A stretch of DNA of 64,000 nucleotides from Amyloporia xantha (Eukaryota; Basidiomycota; Agaricomycetes; Polyporales; Adustoporiaceae). The DNA is taken from NCBI GenBank assembly GCA_036971615.1, contig JAYKKR010000010.1:1302001-1366000 (forward strand), given 5' to 3'. Below the pieces are notes generated by a model. That model worked only from the letters and a program-made list of their open reading frames with translations. It was not told where the DNA came from and ran no database searches. Made by a program: the position numbers and the translations under genes. This document shows, piece after piece, positions 47,998-58,867 of this stretch. Every line of letters begins with the position of its first letter. The first letter of the stretch is position 1.

Positions 47998-48650
47998 ATG
48001 GTGAGGAACTGCGTTACTCAGTTGGCCACTATCTTCTGATGTAATTCTTCAAAGCCTCTCAAAGCTCAGCCCCAAACCTACATCCTGCCACTCAAGACAC
48101 ACAAGTTCACCGCATTCCTCACGGCAAATCTCTCGGACACGATTGACACAGTCAAAGAGGAAGCTCTGACAGCATTAAAGTCTGAGGTTTTGTACGCGCC
48201 GAATCCCCACGCTGAGATGGGTATGGCCATCAACGAGAATGAGGAAGCCCAATGGACAGTGCCCAAGATCGGAAAGCTGATCGACTTTGAGTTATGCAGA
48301 GCAGTAAAAGAGCGAGGGCGGCCAACTGGGAATTATGAGGTGCTCGAAGGTAATGCGCTCGTCCGGAACGCGTTGGTAAATTGGGAGGCGGTGTTCGTAC
48401 AATTTAGGGATATCAACGGTGAGTCCGTCTCCTCATGGATCCCTACATGTCTTCATGAATTTTGTGTCAATCATCAACATGGGACCTCTTCCGTACCAAT
48501 ATCGACATGCCTTCCATTCTTTCGACGCGTGCAGGTGAACTGCTTCCTATCCGAGTCTCCCTACCCTCTATACTCGACGAAGAAGACGAAGAAGCAGAGC
48601 TCGCGGCAGCACGAAAGGGAAAACGGAAGGCTCCTCCAGAGGCCCAGTGA
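47998..48650 (+). CDS. uncharacterised protein with an ATG-only first coding exon
   Basis: Three exons (47998-48000, 48055-48418, 48535-48650) give 160 aa. The first coding exon is just ATG followed by GTGAGG; the second opens PLKAQPQTYILPLKTHKF. The middle is a globular-looking segment (VKEEALTALKSEVLYAPNP, IGKLIDFELCRAVKERGR), and the C-terminus is Glu-rich and then Lys/Arg-rich (ARKGKRKAPPEAQ), like a nuclear tail. No family recognised. The phases of both introns match. The gene is divergent from NDUFA8 by about 200 bp. Confidence 0.7.
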
Positions 48651-48829
48651 CGTACAGTGCTTGCTATCTCTGTCATGCTATCGTTTCGCTACTGTCATGG
48701 CCTGTGTATGTATTGTAGATTTTAGTGCATAGGTGCACTGTCGCAAAACCGTTTCCGAGGTTGAGAATAGCGATGGCAGCATTTTCACAGTTCTGCCAAT
48801 GTTCAAATGTAACCTGCGTTATCACGATA

Positions 48830-49481
48830 TCATTGGGCTGGGATGTGACGCCAGGTGCTCGGGTTGAAGGGTAGGAGCGCCGCCGCGACGCGCCGTCCCT
48901 CCTCAGTGAGCATGTTGTACGTCGAACAGGCATTCCACTTGGGAGAAAGGATCAGTATGTTGGCTATTGACAAATATCGACGAGATGACGAACAGTATCC
49001 ATCACGTCCACCTGTATCCCAACCTGGGAGAGATATTGGCGCAGGGCAGGAGGGACGAAAGATACTTTCTTCCCTGTACCAAAGAGTAGTATCTCTGATG
49101 CGATAGTGAAGCAGGTTCGTCAATGTCATCACGATAGCACGCAAAGCCAAGGCGCACCAGGTTTGGGCACGACCACGTCGAAGATCTCGAAATGCTTCTT
49201 GTCCCAGCCTTCCCACTGCGTTTCTGGCACACGTCCCAGAGGAAGACCTTCCCATCAAGAAATATGCAAGCGGAGGGAATGATGAGTCCACCCGCGAGGT
49301 GGATGCCCTCCGCGGTGATAGTCTTGACTTGAACAGCTGGTGCAGGGCCGCCTTCGAGTATATTACTGAACCCGCCTCCTTGATTGTGTCTCGGATGTGA
49401 GTGGTGAAGTAGCCGCGAGCAAGGACGGGCAGTCTGACGGAGGAACGAGCTAGCCAGAGGGCGAGTGAATATACCGGCCAT
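48830..49481 (-). CDS. NDUFAF3: complex I assembly factor NDUFAF3-like (Mth938/DUF498), one apparent frameshift
   Basis: Three exons (49158-49481, 48994-49094, 48830-48937) would code for 176 aa. A basic N-terminus (MAGIFTRPLASSFLRQTARP) fits a mitochondrial signal. The domain follows: ITAEGIHLAGGLIIPSACIF, FLWDV, then VVVPKPEILLFGTGKKVSFV, GIQVDVMDTWNACSTYNML and EEGRRVAAALLPF, a good match to NDUFAF3. NDUFAF3 and NDUFAF4 act early in complex I assembly. Between WDV and PETQWEGWDKK the frame is broken by two extra bases in CACACG (49228-49233). Removing them makes the exon length fit the following intron phase exactly. Confidence 0.85.
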
Positions 49482-49728
49482 GACGTCTGGAGAGAAAAAG
49501 TGTATTCGAATATTGTTGAGACTTGAATAGACTTGAATAGGACGGAGTTGTAATGACCTCTCAAGCCACAACCTCGAGCTCCTTCAGAGTGCACATATCA
49601 TTTGCGACATAAAACAGCTCTTGTCATTGCCACTTAGTGACTACTGGTTTTACTTGGTCTTCTATCCCATCACAGGCCGGAGGGTCTCTTGTATCATTCC
49701 TATCGTCTAGACAGTAACGGGCGACAGA

Positions 49729-51662
49729 ATGGCAGGAGCGTCCGCCGCGGACGTCCGTAGTATCCTCTCCCTCCCGAGCCCCTCTACTCCAGGCCCGTCT
49801 CAGCCTCGCAAGCCACCAAACACTAGTGAGCGTGCTCGAAAGCCAGAGGGTATTTCAAGAGAGCTGTATTCTTTGATTGGTCCTTCCGCACCGACTCTCG
49901 CTGCACAACTCGCGAAGCCCCGACTGAAGCAAAAACCGAATCTTGGAGGCGGAGGGAGAGTAAAATGGTGAGTAAGCTTAAGCTTTGCTACATGTGTCCT
50001 GCTGGCTTGTCTTAAAGCATGATCTAGGGAATGGAAATCATTCAAGAACAATGCAAGGTCGGACTCTTTACAGCTTTCTCACTGGACAAAAGCTGGAACG
50101 GACACTGGCGCTGGTATGCTTCACCTTTCAATACTCCCTAGTTGCCGCGGTCATGTACACATGTACTGTCAGAGTACCCGTTTGCAAAATACAATGTACA
50201 GCCTGTGGCCTTTGTCTATTCTCAAGATGAGTACTCGCGATTTCTCGAAGGTGAGATTTCAGCCTACTCGGCCTCGTCAGCCAGCGAATAACGACAAATA
50301 GACAAGGATTGGACGAAAGAAGAAACTGACTACCTTTTCCAACTCGTCCGGGAATATGACTCGCGATGGTACATCGTACATGACCGATATGCCTATCCAG
50401 ACGGTCCAGAGAGAAGCATTGAGGTACGTCCACAGTGACTTGTATCGACGAGGAGTGAATATGGAGCCCCACGGTAGGACTTGAAAGATAGATACTGCAC
50501 CGTCTGTCGCAAGCTAGTGAGGAACAGACCGTGGGCTGGAGATGAAACTAGCAAGTCACAACTCCTTTCAAGTCTCCAGTTCGACAAAGGTGTGTTGCGA
50601 CTGCTGTAGTCCGCCGACCTGTCTCAAATCTCCCTTGTATTCCATTAGAGCGGGAGATCACACGCAAAAGATACATCGCGAGTCTTGAGAACCGCACACC
50701 TCAAGAGAAAGCGGAAGAAGATGCTCTGTATATTGAGCTCAAGAGACTCGAGCAAAATGAGCGACGGTTCAAGCGGGATCGCGACGAGCTACTCCGTACT
50801 CTTCTTGGCATCGAGTCTGGACTTCCCGATATCCAGGTTGACGAAGAAGGGCTCACAAGCGGTCCGCCGGAAACGAAGAGGAAGAAGAAAGGAAACCATG
50901 GTGCTACTGCGGAACCGGAGACCCCCGTCTCTGCTACCGCATCTTCTTCGAACGTTATTTCTCTTGGGCAGCCTCAACCAAAGAAGGTACAGTCGGCCAA
51001 GTCTGCCGCATATGGTATGTAACACGATTGTACTTGCGACGCTCGGCTGACAGCCATTCTACAGATGCTCAGCATTGCATCCATCGCTCAGAATTGCCAT
51101 CCACAACCTCATCTACAACTAAATCGGCGCATCAGCCGGCCCACCTCCGCACTTTCAAACTGCCTGCGCCCAAAGCAACGTCTTTAGCCAGGGTTACCCA
51201 GGCGCTCGGCGAACTGGGCATCTCACACATGCGCCTCGTCATGCCGACGCGTGAAAATTGCGCGCAGCTGGAGAATCTGATTGAGGCTGCGACAGCGCTC
51301 GTGGACACGAAGAAAGTGGTCGATAAGGTAGAGCAGGATATTCGTGTGCTGAAAGCTAGGTTAGGCAAGCGAGACTCAGAAGGCGCAGAGGACGGCGCTG
51401 CCACAGGTGATGCGGCACCCACGCCAATGGACGTGGACGAAGGCAATGAGGCTGGGGATCGAGACGCTGATGGTAGGGCGCAGAGCGTGGTAAGCACAAG
51501 AAGTGCGAGGAGTGTTAGAAGTAGGAAGCAGGTAGGTGACAATTCAGGTTGGCTGGATTCATGAATTTGTTTACGATCTGGTCTTGTCTCTAGTCTAGGC
51601 GTTCGATGTCCATTTCCTCAGTGGACACGTCTGGAACAGGTGGTACGAGAAGCAGGCGTTAG
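49729..51662 (+). CDS. SWC4: SWC4/DMAP1, subunit of SWR1 and NuA4 complexes
   Basis: Eight exons (49729-49967, 50028-50113, 50173-50250, 50302-50423, 50478-50589, 50649-51014, 51065-51531, 51594-51662) give 512 aa in phase. The N-terminal region has GISRELYSLIG and a segment around VKWEWKSFKNNAR. The SANT-like domain follows (DKDWTKEETDYLFQLVREYD, then DRYCTVCRKLV). A coiled coil, a Lys-rich stretch (TKRKKKG) and the DMAP1 domain with LGELGISHMRLVMPTREN come next. The protein links H2A.Z deposition and histone acetylation complexes. The C-terminus is Ser/Arg-rich. Confidence 0.93.
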
Positions 51663-51924
51663 GTGGACTGAGCTTTGCTTATTTCTGGTCGAGAGCCGTG
51701 TATACTTCTCTTACTTGTGTGTCGGTCTACATACCTTGCAATGAATTTGTGTGCTTCAAGCAAGTTTGAAAGTCCTGGCGGCTATGGTCGCGAGCTGTTA
51801 TGTAGTACGCGTCACGCGAGCCAGAAACGCGAGACGCGTTCTTGCGTTTACCGCCTGTGGTCTCTGAGATCTGAGCAGTCGTCCTCAAGTCATCTTCCAT
51901 TCGCTGAGCATTGGCTGGGTTTGT

Positions 51925-53353
51925 ATGCTCCCTATCATCCGGTCTGTGCAAGGACAAATCCCTCGGGGAACACGTGGCTATGCAAGTGCTCTGAGTCCTC
52001 ACCGCTCTATCTACGTCTCAAATTCCACCAACCCGTACTTTAATCTATCTCTGGAGGACTGGTAAGTATATATGCAATGCTAACGGAAGAATTTATCCGG
52101 ACGTATTCTAATCGACCCAAGGCTCTTCAGACATAAGCCGCCGAAGGAGCCTTTGCTACTCCTGTACAGAGATGAGCCATGTGTGGTAGTAGGCAGGAAC
52201 CAAAATCCATGGAAGGAGGTGAACATGGCTGTGTCGCGAAAGACCGGTATACCCTTCATCCGTAGGAGGAGTGGAGGAGGGACCGTATACCATGTGAGAA
52301 TTGTCAAGTAAAGTTATATTGCAAACCTGAAATTAAATTGACATTGACAACGATGCAGGACCTAGGCAACACGAACTTCTCAATTCATCTGTCACGTACG
52401 TCTTTCGACCGGAATACCACCGGGCAGGTGATCCTTGGTGCGGTTCGTTCACTCGGTGTGGACGCCCATTTGAATGACAGAAACGACATATGCGTTGGGA
52501 AGGATAAGATAAGTCACCAAAGTTGACTCTGGAGTAATCTGTCTCAGTAGACAACCCAGACTTACCTCTTGCTGCTATAGACACGTCTCGGGATCAGCGT
52601 ACAAAATCGTAAACAATCGTGCATACCATCATGGAACAATGCTCATATCCACAAGGCTGGATTTATTAGGCGATCTATTACGTTCTAACAAGGTGTGTTT
52701 AACACACTGAAGTGATCTATCTGACCTCAACATGAGAAGAGCACAATGCACACTAAAGGGGTCGCTTCTGTCCGCTCGCCAGTGTGCAACTTGCAACAAT
52801 TTAAACGTTCCGTTGATCACGCAAGCTTCGTCGACGCGGTCGTGTCCGCATTCCGTAAGGAGTACGGGAATCGATGACGAGGTACGCATTGTTCTCAATA
52901 GAGGAGTTGTTTATGTCGATGTTGCAACTGTTCAGATATGTCATGTCGAGGACAATGAAGATACCAAGAACATAGAGTACATCCGCAATGGGATGGCTGA
53001 ACTTCCGGTACGCTTTTCACTTGCCAGTTATGCAAATGTTGAATCATGCTTGTATTCCTATAGAGCTGGGACTGGGCCTACGGACAAACCCCAGAGTTCA
53101 CACGCATGCGGTTCATCATTCGTTCGAATGGGGTGATCTAGTGAGCCCATCCCATGCCATGTAAGGCACGTTCAACCTAACACGCTCCTATTTCTAGGTA
53201 GCGGAGATCCACTCAAAACACGGAATCATCTCGTCTTGCGTGTTGGCCTTACCTGAACCTATTGAGGCCTCGCTTGCTCGGAAACTACGAGAGATGGCGA
53301 GTAGACTAGAGCAGCAGAAATATGGTTTCATCAACGACGACGCTCTGGGGTAG
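51925..53353 (+). CDS. LIPT1: mitochondrial lipoate-protein ligase / lipoyltransferase, with apparent small insertions
   Basis: Eight exons would code for about 338 aa. An Arg-rich, acid-free leader (IRSVQGQIPRGTRGYAS) fits import. Family motifs are NPYFNLSLEDWLFRH, VVVGRNQNPWKEV, RRRSGGGTVYHDLGN, NDI, HVSGSAYK with the catalytic Lys, GVASVRSPV and SWDWAYGQTPEFTH. The enzyme attaches lipoate to 2-oxoacid dehydrogenases and protein H. Three anomalies occur: the donor after exon 52359-52507 reads GATAAGT, i.e. GTAAGT with an extra A at 52509; an extra A at 52869-52870 (EYG|IDDE); and two extra bases near 53099-53102 (EFTH|AVHHSFEWGDL). With these removed all phases match. Assembly errors or a decaying copy are possible. 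Confidence 0.85.
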
Positions 53354-53548
53354 ACATGCGAGAGGATGAAGTGCTGAGGAACGTATGGCGATGGTTACGA
53401 ACGGAGATGGATAGTTGATTCGCTTTTGGTGCTTCGTCAGGCTGTCCCTTTCTACAGCTGCTGTTCCAGCGAACAGGATCCTTATGATGCAACAGAAGTA
53501 AATTGACAGCAAGTGTACGGAAGGATGATGTGACATTGTGGGTTGAGT

Positions 53549-54005
53549 CTATGACGTTTTCTCTGTGTACCATACACTGCTGGTCTCGAAGCCTTCGGGC
53601 GCTGTGGGGTTTGACTTTGCGATGCGCGAATAATCAGACGTGATTTAGCAAATGCAACTACTGAGCGACGCACTGTCTGTCCCCGTATATGACCCGTCAA
53701 CCGCTTGTCTCGGTCCATCATCATCTCGTCCCATGCGTCCAGGTGATATCTGACAGGCTGTATATATTCAGTAAATAAACGAGAACGGTCAGTTCAAGTA
53801 AATATCAAGAACGATATAACGTCGTAAACGTACCTTTCCCTGGTTCTGCGCCCTCTTGGAGATATTCAGCAGGGTTCCCGCCGCGGCGAACATGGTCGTC
53901 ACCAGACCTGGCGTAGCAGACTACTCTTAGGTGTCCTGGAGGTGGTATATATTTCCGCTAAGCTACGCACCGAACGGGATGAGGGCTTCCCAAGGAACAG
54001 GCATA
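53549..54005 (-). CDS. NDUFA1: complex I subunit NDUFA1 (MWFE; fungal 9.5-kDa subunit)
   Basis: Four small exons (53972-54005, 53834-53907, 53674-53757, 53549-53614) give 85 aa in phase. It begins MPVPWEALIPFGLVTTMF with one membrane helix, continues RYHLDAWDEMMMDRDKRLTG and ends with FETSSVWYTEKTS, matching the fungal MWFE-type subunit. It is a small membrane-arm accessory subunit needed for complex I assembly. No single open frame covers it, because each exon is short. Confidence 0.9.
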
Positions 54006-54329
54006 CTGGATGGGCTAGTCAACAACTCAACGTAGTGGTATGTATGTCTTGCCGGTTCACTTCACGCAGTCACGATCGTTGCAGGAAGTTGTGACAGGTC
54101 GTGATTGTCACTACTTGATACCAGGTGATACCGTACTAAGTAGTATTGAGTATACAGAGAGCCGTAGTCACGCTATTACGTTTCAATACAATCACTGTGT
54201 CACACCATTTCAATGTATTCAAGTCGTTATACAATCAATGATTACAACCAAAATTGCCCTGAACCCATATCCACTGTACAAAGTCCATTTGTCTATTGCT
54301 ACACCAGAACACTCTCCAGAACAGGAGAC
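54006..54329. other. intergenic between NDUFA1 start and the GMC gene end
   Basis: Promoter side of NDUFA1; nothing else seen. Confidence 0.5.
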
Positions 54330-57300
54330 CTACGCCACGACAGCTGGTTGAGTGAACTTTCCCTTGATGATGTCGGCGGCTAGAAGATCAATCTTTTTAG
54401 TACTTCTTTCATGCAGGTCGGGAACTAATCACAAACCTTGTTCGGCGATAGCGTATACAGTAGCTAGTGTAGCAGACCAACATCAGCTATCAGACAGAAA
54501 GTCGGGTATTGATCAGCACTCACCCTGAGGATGTGCGCCGAAGTGCAACGGAACCACAGAGAGATCGACAACACGGATGTTGTTGGTGCCGTACACCTTG
54601 GAAACAAAGTGTCAGTCTCATATTTCTGAGCAATCGTGATGTCATGAAGAGTCACTTTGAGGTGAGGATCAACCACCCCGCCGCTGGATTTTGGCAACAT
54701 AGAGCAGGAGCCAGCCGTATCTATCGAAATATAACAGATGAGTTAAGATAGATGCTAGCAGCAGAGGTTTGTATCTTACGCCAAGTCGTTCCGAAGTAGT
54801 TCTTCATCCACTCTGTTAAACGGTAAGCTTCTATGATATTTATGTAGATGTAATGTAGAAACATCGACTAACCCCGGACTTGGCCATCGTCCTTCACCTC
54901 TGGACCAGGACTCGTTTCCTTAGCTTCAGAATAGAGTCAGTAACAATACTATGAGCTCGATCGAGTAAAAGGGTATCACCTACCAATGATATCCTTGAAA
55001 GGGGAGATGTCTGCCAAACGCCTTACAAACTTGACCGTCTCACACCAGATATCCAGGTCTAAAGCAAATTTACCATCGTTCAGATGCGACATGACAATGA
55101 GATGATCTTCATGCAGATACACATACCGACTTCTTCCTGAAGGTAGTGTGGGTCAAGTTCAGGATTCTTCCGGGGATCCGCAGACGTGGAGTGCTACAGG
55201 GGATGATACATCAGTGTCTGAGGAGAAGAGTAGGCATGCAAGAGCAGGCTCACGATGGTACCTCTCGAGAAGCAATGATTCATCGCTGCTAATATAGTTA
55301 TGTAGCGCTTTCCCTCAACCGGAGGGTCTAGTACGCGATGCTCGTAAGTCGAGTGGGTAACGGCATTCTTGATCAAGACATACTCGGCGCAGACATATAC
55401 CCCGGGACGCTGATGATCTCGCAGCCAGGCGCACCTTGCTGCAGGCGATCGAGCTGAATCTTGTACTGTTCCATCAGCCCAGGAGGGTATTTCTCCGCAT
55501 TTTTCATGATTTTCGCCTTCGCGGCTTCGTATATTTCACCACTGTTGTCGCACAGTAATTTCGGAGGAACGAAGGCAAAGCCAATGATGCCCTTTGTGAA
55601 TATACCTGTCCCAGTAGCACTGATACAAGGCACAAGATTATCATTGGTGGGAACGGCACAAGCTTGTTTTGACAATTGTAGACTCACTGCAGCTCTATGT
55701 GTTTCGCGGCGACGGCAGGGTCACGAAGGAGATCAATGGTGTCAAATTCGAAATCGTCACGCAACTCTGTGGAGAAAATCAACAATTCGTCAGGCAGAAA
55801 TAATTCATTTTGCGACTAACCGAAGCCGACACCGATGAAGGTGTGCTCCTGGACGTTCTCTCCGACACCAGGAAGATCGAGCTTCAAAGGAATCCCAATC
55901 TTGTTGAGCACTTCCTTATTCCCTATCCCAGACAATTCCAAAATATGGGGAGACTTCAACGATCTGCATATTTGATTAATTTGCTGCACGATTGCAGGAA
56001 ACTAGGGAATACGGACCCTGTAGATAGGATAACCTCTTTGCGCGCGTTGACCGTATAAGTTTTGTCTTCATATACAAAATCGACGCCGACTGCATTGATC
56101 TTGCCGTTATTGGTCCTCTCGGTGCGAACACGGTCAACCTCCGCGGCTACGAGCACAGTAAGGTTAGGACGATCTCTGTTTGGGAGGTAAAATGCCTATT
56201 GACATGTTTTAGCAGTGCATAATATAAGCGAAAGAAGACCTCTTACAGTCGTCGCATAGGAACGAGTATGCTTGATCGGATCATACGTATTTGGAGCAAA
56301 GTATACTCCAGTTGGCTGGAAAATCCGTGTTTAGCTTTTCAGAATCTCAGGATGTGAAATTCTAGGACGTACATTCCCACTCAACTTTTGATTTTGCAGA
56401 TAAATCCGAGAATTACAAATGTGGACATTGATTGGTGAAAAGACATACCGGGAGAGGGGCAATGGGGAGCCCAGCGTTCACCAAAGTCTTACACAGAATG
56501 GATGGTGAGCTAACGCCCTGAAAAGCGCGTGTAGATGACAAATTTATCACCTGCTGTACTTTCAGTTCTGCCTCGTCGATTGTTGCTGGATATGCAATCT
56601 TCAGGGGACCTGTTCATTGTGCGTGTACTTGAGCGATAAGGTAGTCAAAATGACACCGACAGGAAGGAGGTCTACCATGTTGGCCCATCTTCCAGGTATC
56701 AAAGCACATGCTGTTTCTCTCCTGCACTTCCACGCTCGGCCGAATAAAACTAGCATGGAACACCCTTGTTATTCTCTTGAGATAGAAGTGAGTGGTATCA
56801 CGCACCCTTCGGTTCTTTCCAAATACTTCTCGTAATTGTCCCAGTTCCAGCCGGGGTTGCCTAATTTCTCAAAGTCTGACGGCGGGTTTTTGGTATCAAA
56901 CCCAATTTCGGATATGGAAGTCTTTACCGTTGATCTCTTTGGCATGGGGTTTGGTCCAACACATGAAGTTGATTCCGGAGGTGCCTCCGAGGCCTTTGCC
57001 TCTAGAGTATTATCAGCATTGAAAATCTAGCACAACTGACAACAGATCCTCAACCTATGCCAAAAATGTTCTCTGTCGCCAGCAGCCTTCTGTTTGGTCT
57101 ATACAAATGAGAGATAAACACACGTATGGGAAAAAAGAGCGCATATAGATAGCGTACTGTTTGGTAATTCCAGCTGTAAGAATCGTTCCCCAAGTGGGAG
57201 CCCCAGCTTGCCGGGCGCACTAAATGGGATGAGGCTCTATTGTATATGAAAGAAATATGTTCAACCCACAGATAGCGGGGTCATCTATGTTTGTACCCCC

Positions 57301-57556
57301 AGCTTCTAGGACAACTACCGAGACGTCTGGGTCCTCTGTGAGACGCGCTGCAAGGGTAAGCCCTGCTGTCTATCCAGAGCGGGCAGTTCATATCGTGGCA
57401 ATAAGCTGTCAAGATATTCACTTACTCCGCCTCCTGTACGTTTTCGACGCCATTGAATGCCTGAAAGCGGGAGTGACCTTATGTCTGCTGTTCAGACTTA
57501 CCACAGATCACATAGTCAAAGAACTGGCTTGCGACTTGATCTAGAGAGGCGGTCAT
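54330..57556 (-). CDS. GMC-family flavin oxidoreductase
   Basis: A gene with many introns coding for roughly 600 aa. Exons 57502-57556, 57426-57433 and 57270-57369 were fixed to the base; later exons were followed by frame but not all edges were fixed. FAD site: DYVIC-GGG-TAGLTLAARL and VVVLEAGG; then SWGSHLGNDSYSWNYQT, HRGKGLGGTSGINFMCWTKP (GMC signature 1), TVNARKEVILSTGSVSSPHIL (signature 2), and both active-site His, in FGTTWHTAGSCSM and VPLHFGAHPQATVYAIAEQ. There is no signal peptide, so it is probably intracellular, unlike secreted aryl-alcohol oxidases. The substrate (alcohol, sugar or choline-like) cannot be told. Confidence 0.9.
57426..57433 (-). other. 8-nt microexon in the GMC gene
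   Basis: The 8 bases GAGGCGGA lie between acceptor GTACAG and donor GTAAGT. With the preceding phase-1 G they code exactly for GGG of the GGGTAG dinucleotide-binding loop. Without this exon the FAD loop would be lost and the frame shifted. Confidence 0.75.
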
Positions 57557-58253
57557 TGTCCGAGAACAGAACAGATGAAAGCGCTGAGGTAAAGACGGGG
57601 AGAAGCAAAGGACGGTCTAACATGGGCAAGTCGGTCTTATATATGTGCACGGACGGGACACGTCCGTGCTTCTCTTCTCAGAGACCCGGTCAACAGGCGA
57701 TTTCTATTTGAGGAAGATAAACCGTACGCATTGGGTTATGGGATGCCATCTGACGTGTGTCAAACGATGATGGAAGCTGTCTTTACGGATTCAGGACAGA
57801 TCAGTACGAAATCTTACGTTTACGATGCAGGACATTCGGAGTGACTTGGACACAGTCGGCGTCTGATAGAGCGGCACCTCCCCCGGGTTAGGCTTGAATA
57901 AGTTTTTGCTGCAAGCTACGCTAGAAGAGACGTGAAACAGTGCGGGCCATATGTATATGTACCTCTGGGAACATAATCATCATCACGATAGTCCAAGGTG
58001 GTGCTTGTGAGGCAGACTTACTCCGAGTCCGAGTCCGAGTCCGAGTCCGAGTCGCGCAGTATGTGTTCTTGATGCTAGCCAATCAAATGCAATTCACGTG
58101 ACTGTTAACGCCTGACCTTGATGCGACTCGGATGTTCTCTACTTCTGCATCTTCTACGTGTGTAATATGACAGAAACTGCAGAGACGTGCCACATCATAG
58201 CTATGCATGCTGGCATCTTGAGTTGAACTGGACCATAAAACGTTCAAGCAGTC
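57557..58253. other. intergenic with (GAGTCC)n microsatellite
   Basis: Promoter region of the GMC gene on the left and of a small gene on the right. A hexanucleotide array lies at 58022-58053. No further feature. Confidence 0.5.
58022..58053. repeat. hexanucleotide microsatellite (CCGAGT)n
   Basis: Five tandem units of CCGAGT with a partial unit at each end, perfect over about 32 bp. Confidence 0.9.
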
Positions 58254-58611
58254 ATGCTTAAATACTTTACGCCGAAGCTGCAACGAGCGCTCCATGCCAG
58301 TGCCGCAGTGTTCGAAGTATCAGGTATGTGTTAGAGCAGTAGATCATTCAACGGCACCTTAATTCATCCGGTCTTCCTAGCAGCTTTAGTCCCTTCTGAC
58401 CCGGCCTCGACGACTTCCTCGTCGTCTGTACCCGATGAAGGGCGAGCATTGTTCACGGGCGGTGCGCTGACCCGGAGCGCCCGCCCTTTAGTCAGGATGA
58501 CTGAGGTGAGATCCTGCTCCCGATGCCAGTCTTGGCTCTTTGCGCCTGCAGGCTACCGCTCACCAACGCGGTGAGGAGCCAGACTCGCTCATTACGGATT
58601 TACCTTCCTAA
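58254..58611 (+). CDS. small 84-aa protein, three exons, unrecognised
   Basis: Exons 58254-58323, 58381-58505 and 58552-58611 join in matching phase (1, then 0) from ATG to TAA. The N-terminus MLKYFTPKLQRALHASAAVF is basic and amphipathic, compatible with a mitochondrial signal. The middle is Ser-rich (TTSSSSVPDEG), and then RALFTGGALTRSARPLVRM precedes an acidic end (EEPDSLITDLPS). All splice sites are canonical (GTATGT/CTAG, GTGAGA/CTGCAG). No single ORF reveals it, so automatic calling may miss it. Function unknown. Confidence 0.6.
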
Positions 58612-58867
58612 TCTGTGTCATTTATTCCATCGTTCCTGGCTGGACCCGCGTCTGTGCACGTGTGCTTACTTGGACCAGACAGTCGGGAGACAAACTCGTA
58701 AGATGCGATGTGTCGGTGGAAGGACCTTGTTATATTCCGGACGAAATCATTTACATATATACAATTTTTTCTGCATGAACTCATCACACTATCCTTCCCA
58801 TATACACTCACTGCAAAAACCCAACTTCACGTTTTAATTACTGTATTCCACCAAGTCCATCTTGATC

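Noticed and set aside
52751..52881. Acceptor AAAG at 52758 for the lipoate ligase exon, needing two frame shifts
   Set aside because: An upstream acceptor (52736 or 52739) keeps GVASVRSPV in frame with only one inserted base left to explain.
58523..58837. Plus-strand ORF of 104 codons overlapping the end of the small gene
   Set aside because: It lies in another frame from the third exon of the small gene and has no coding character after 58620.
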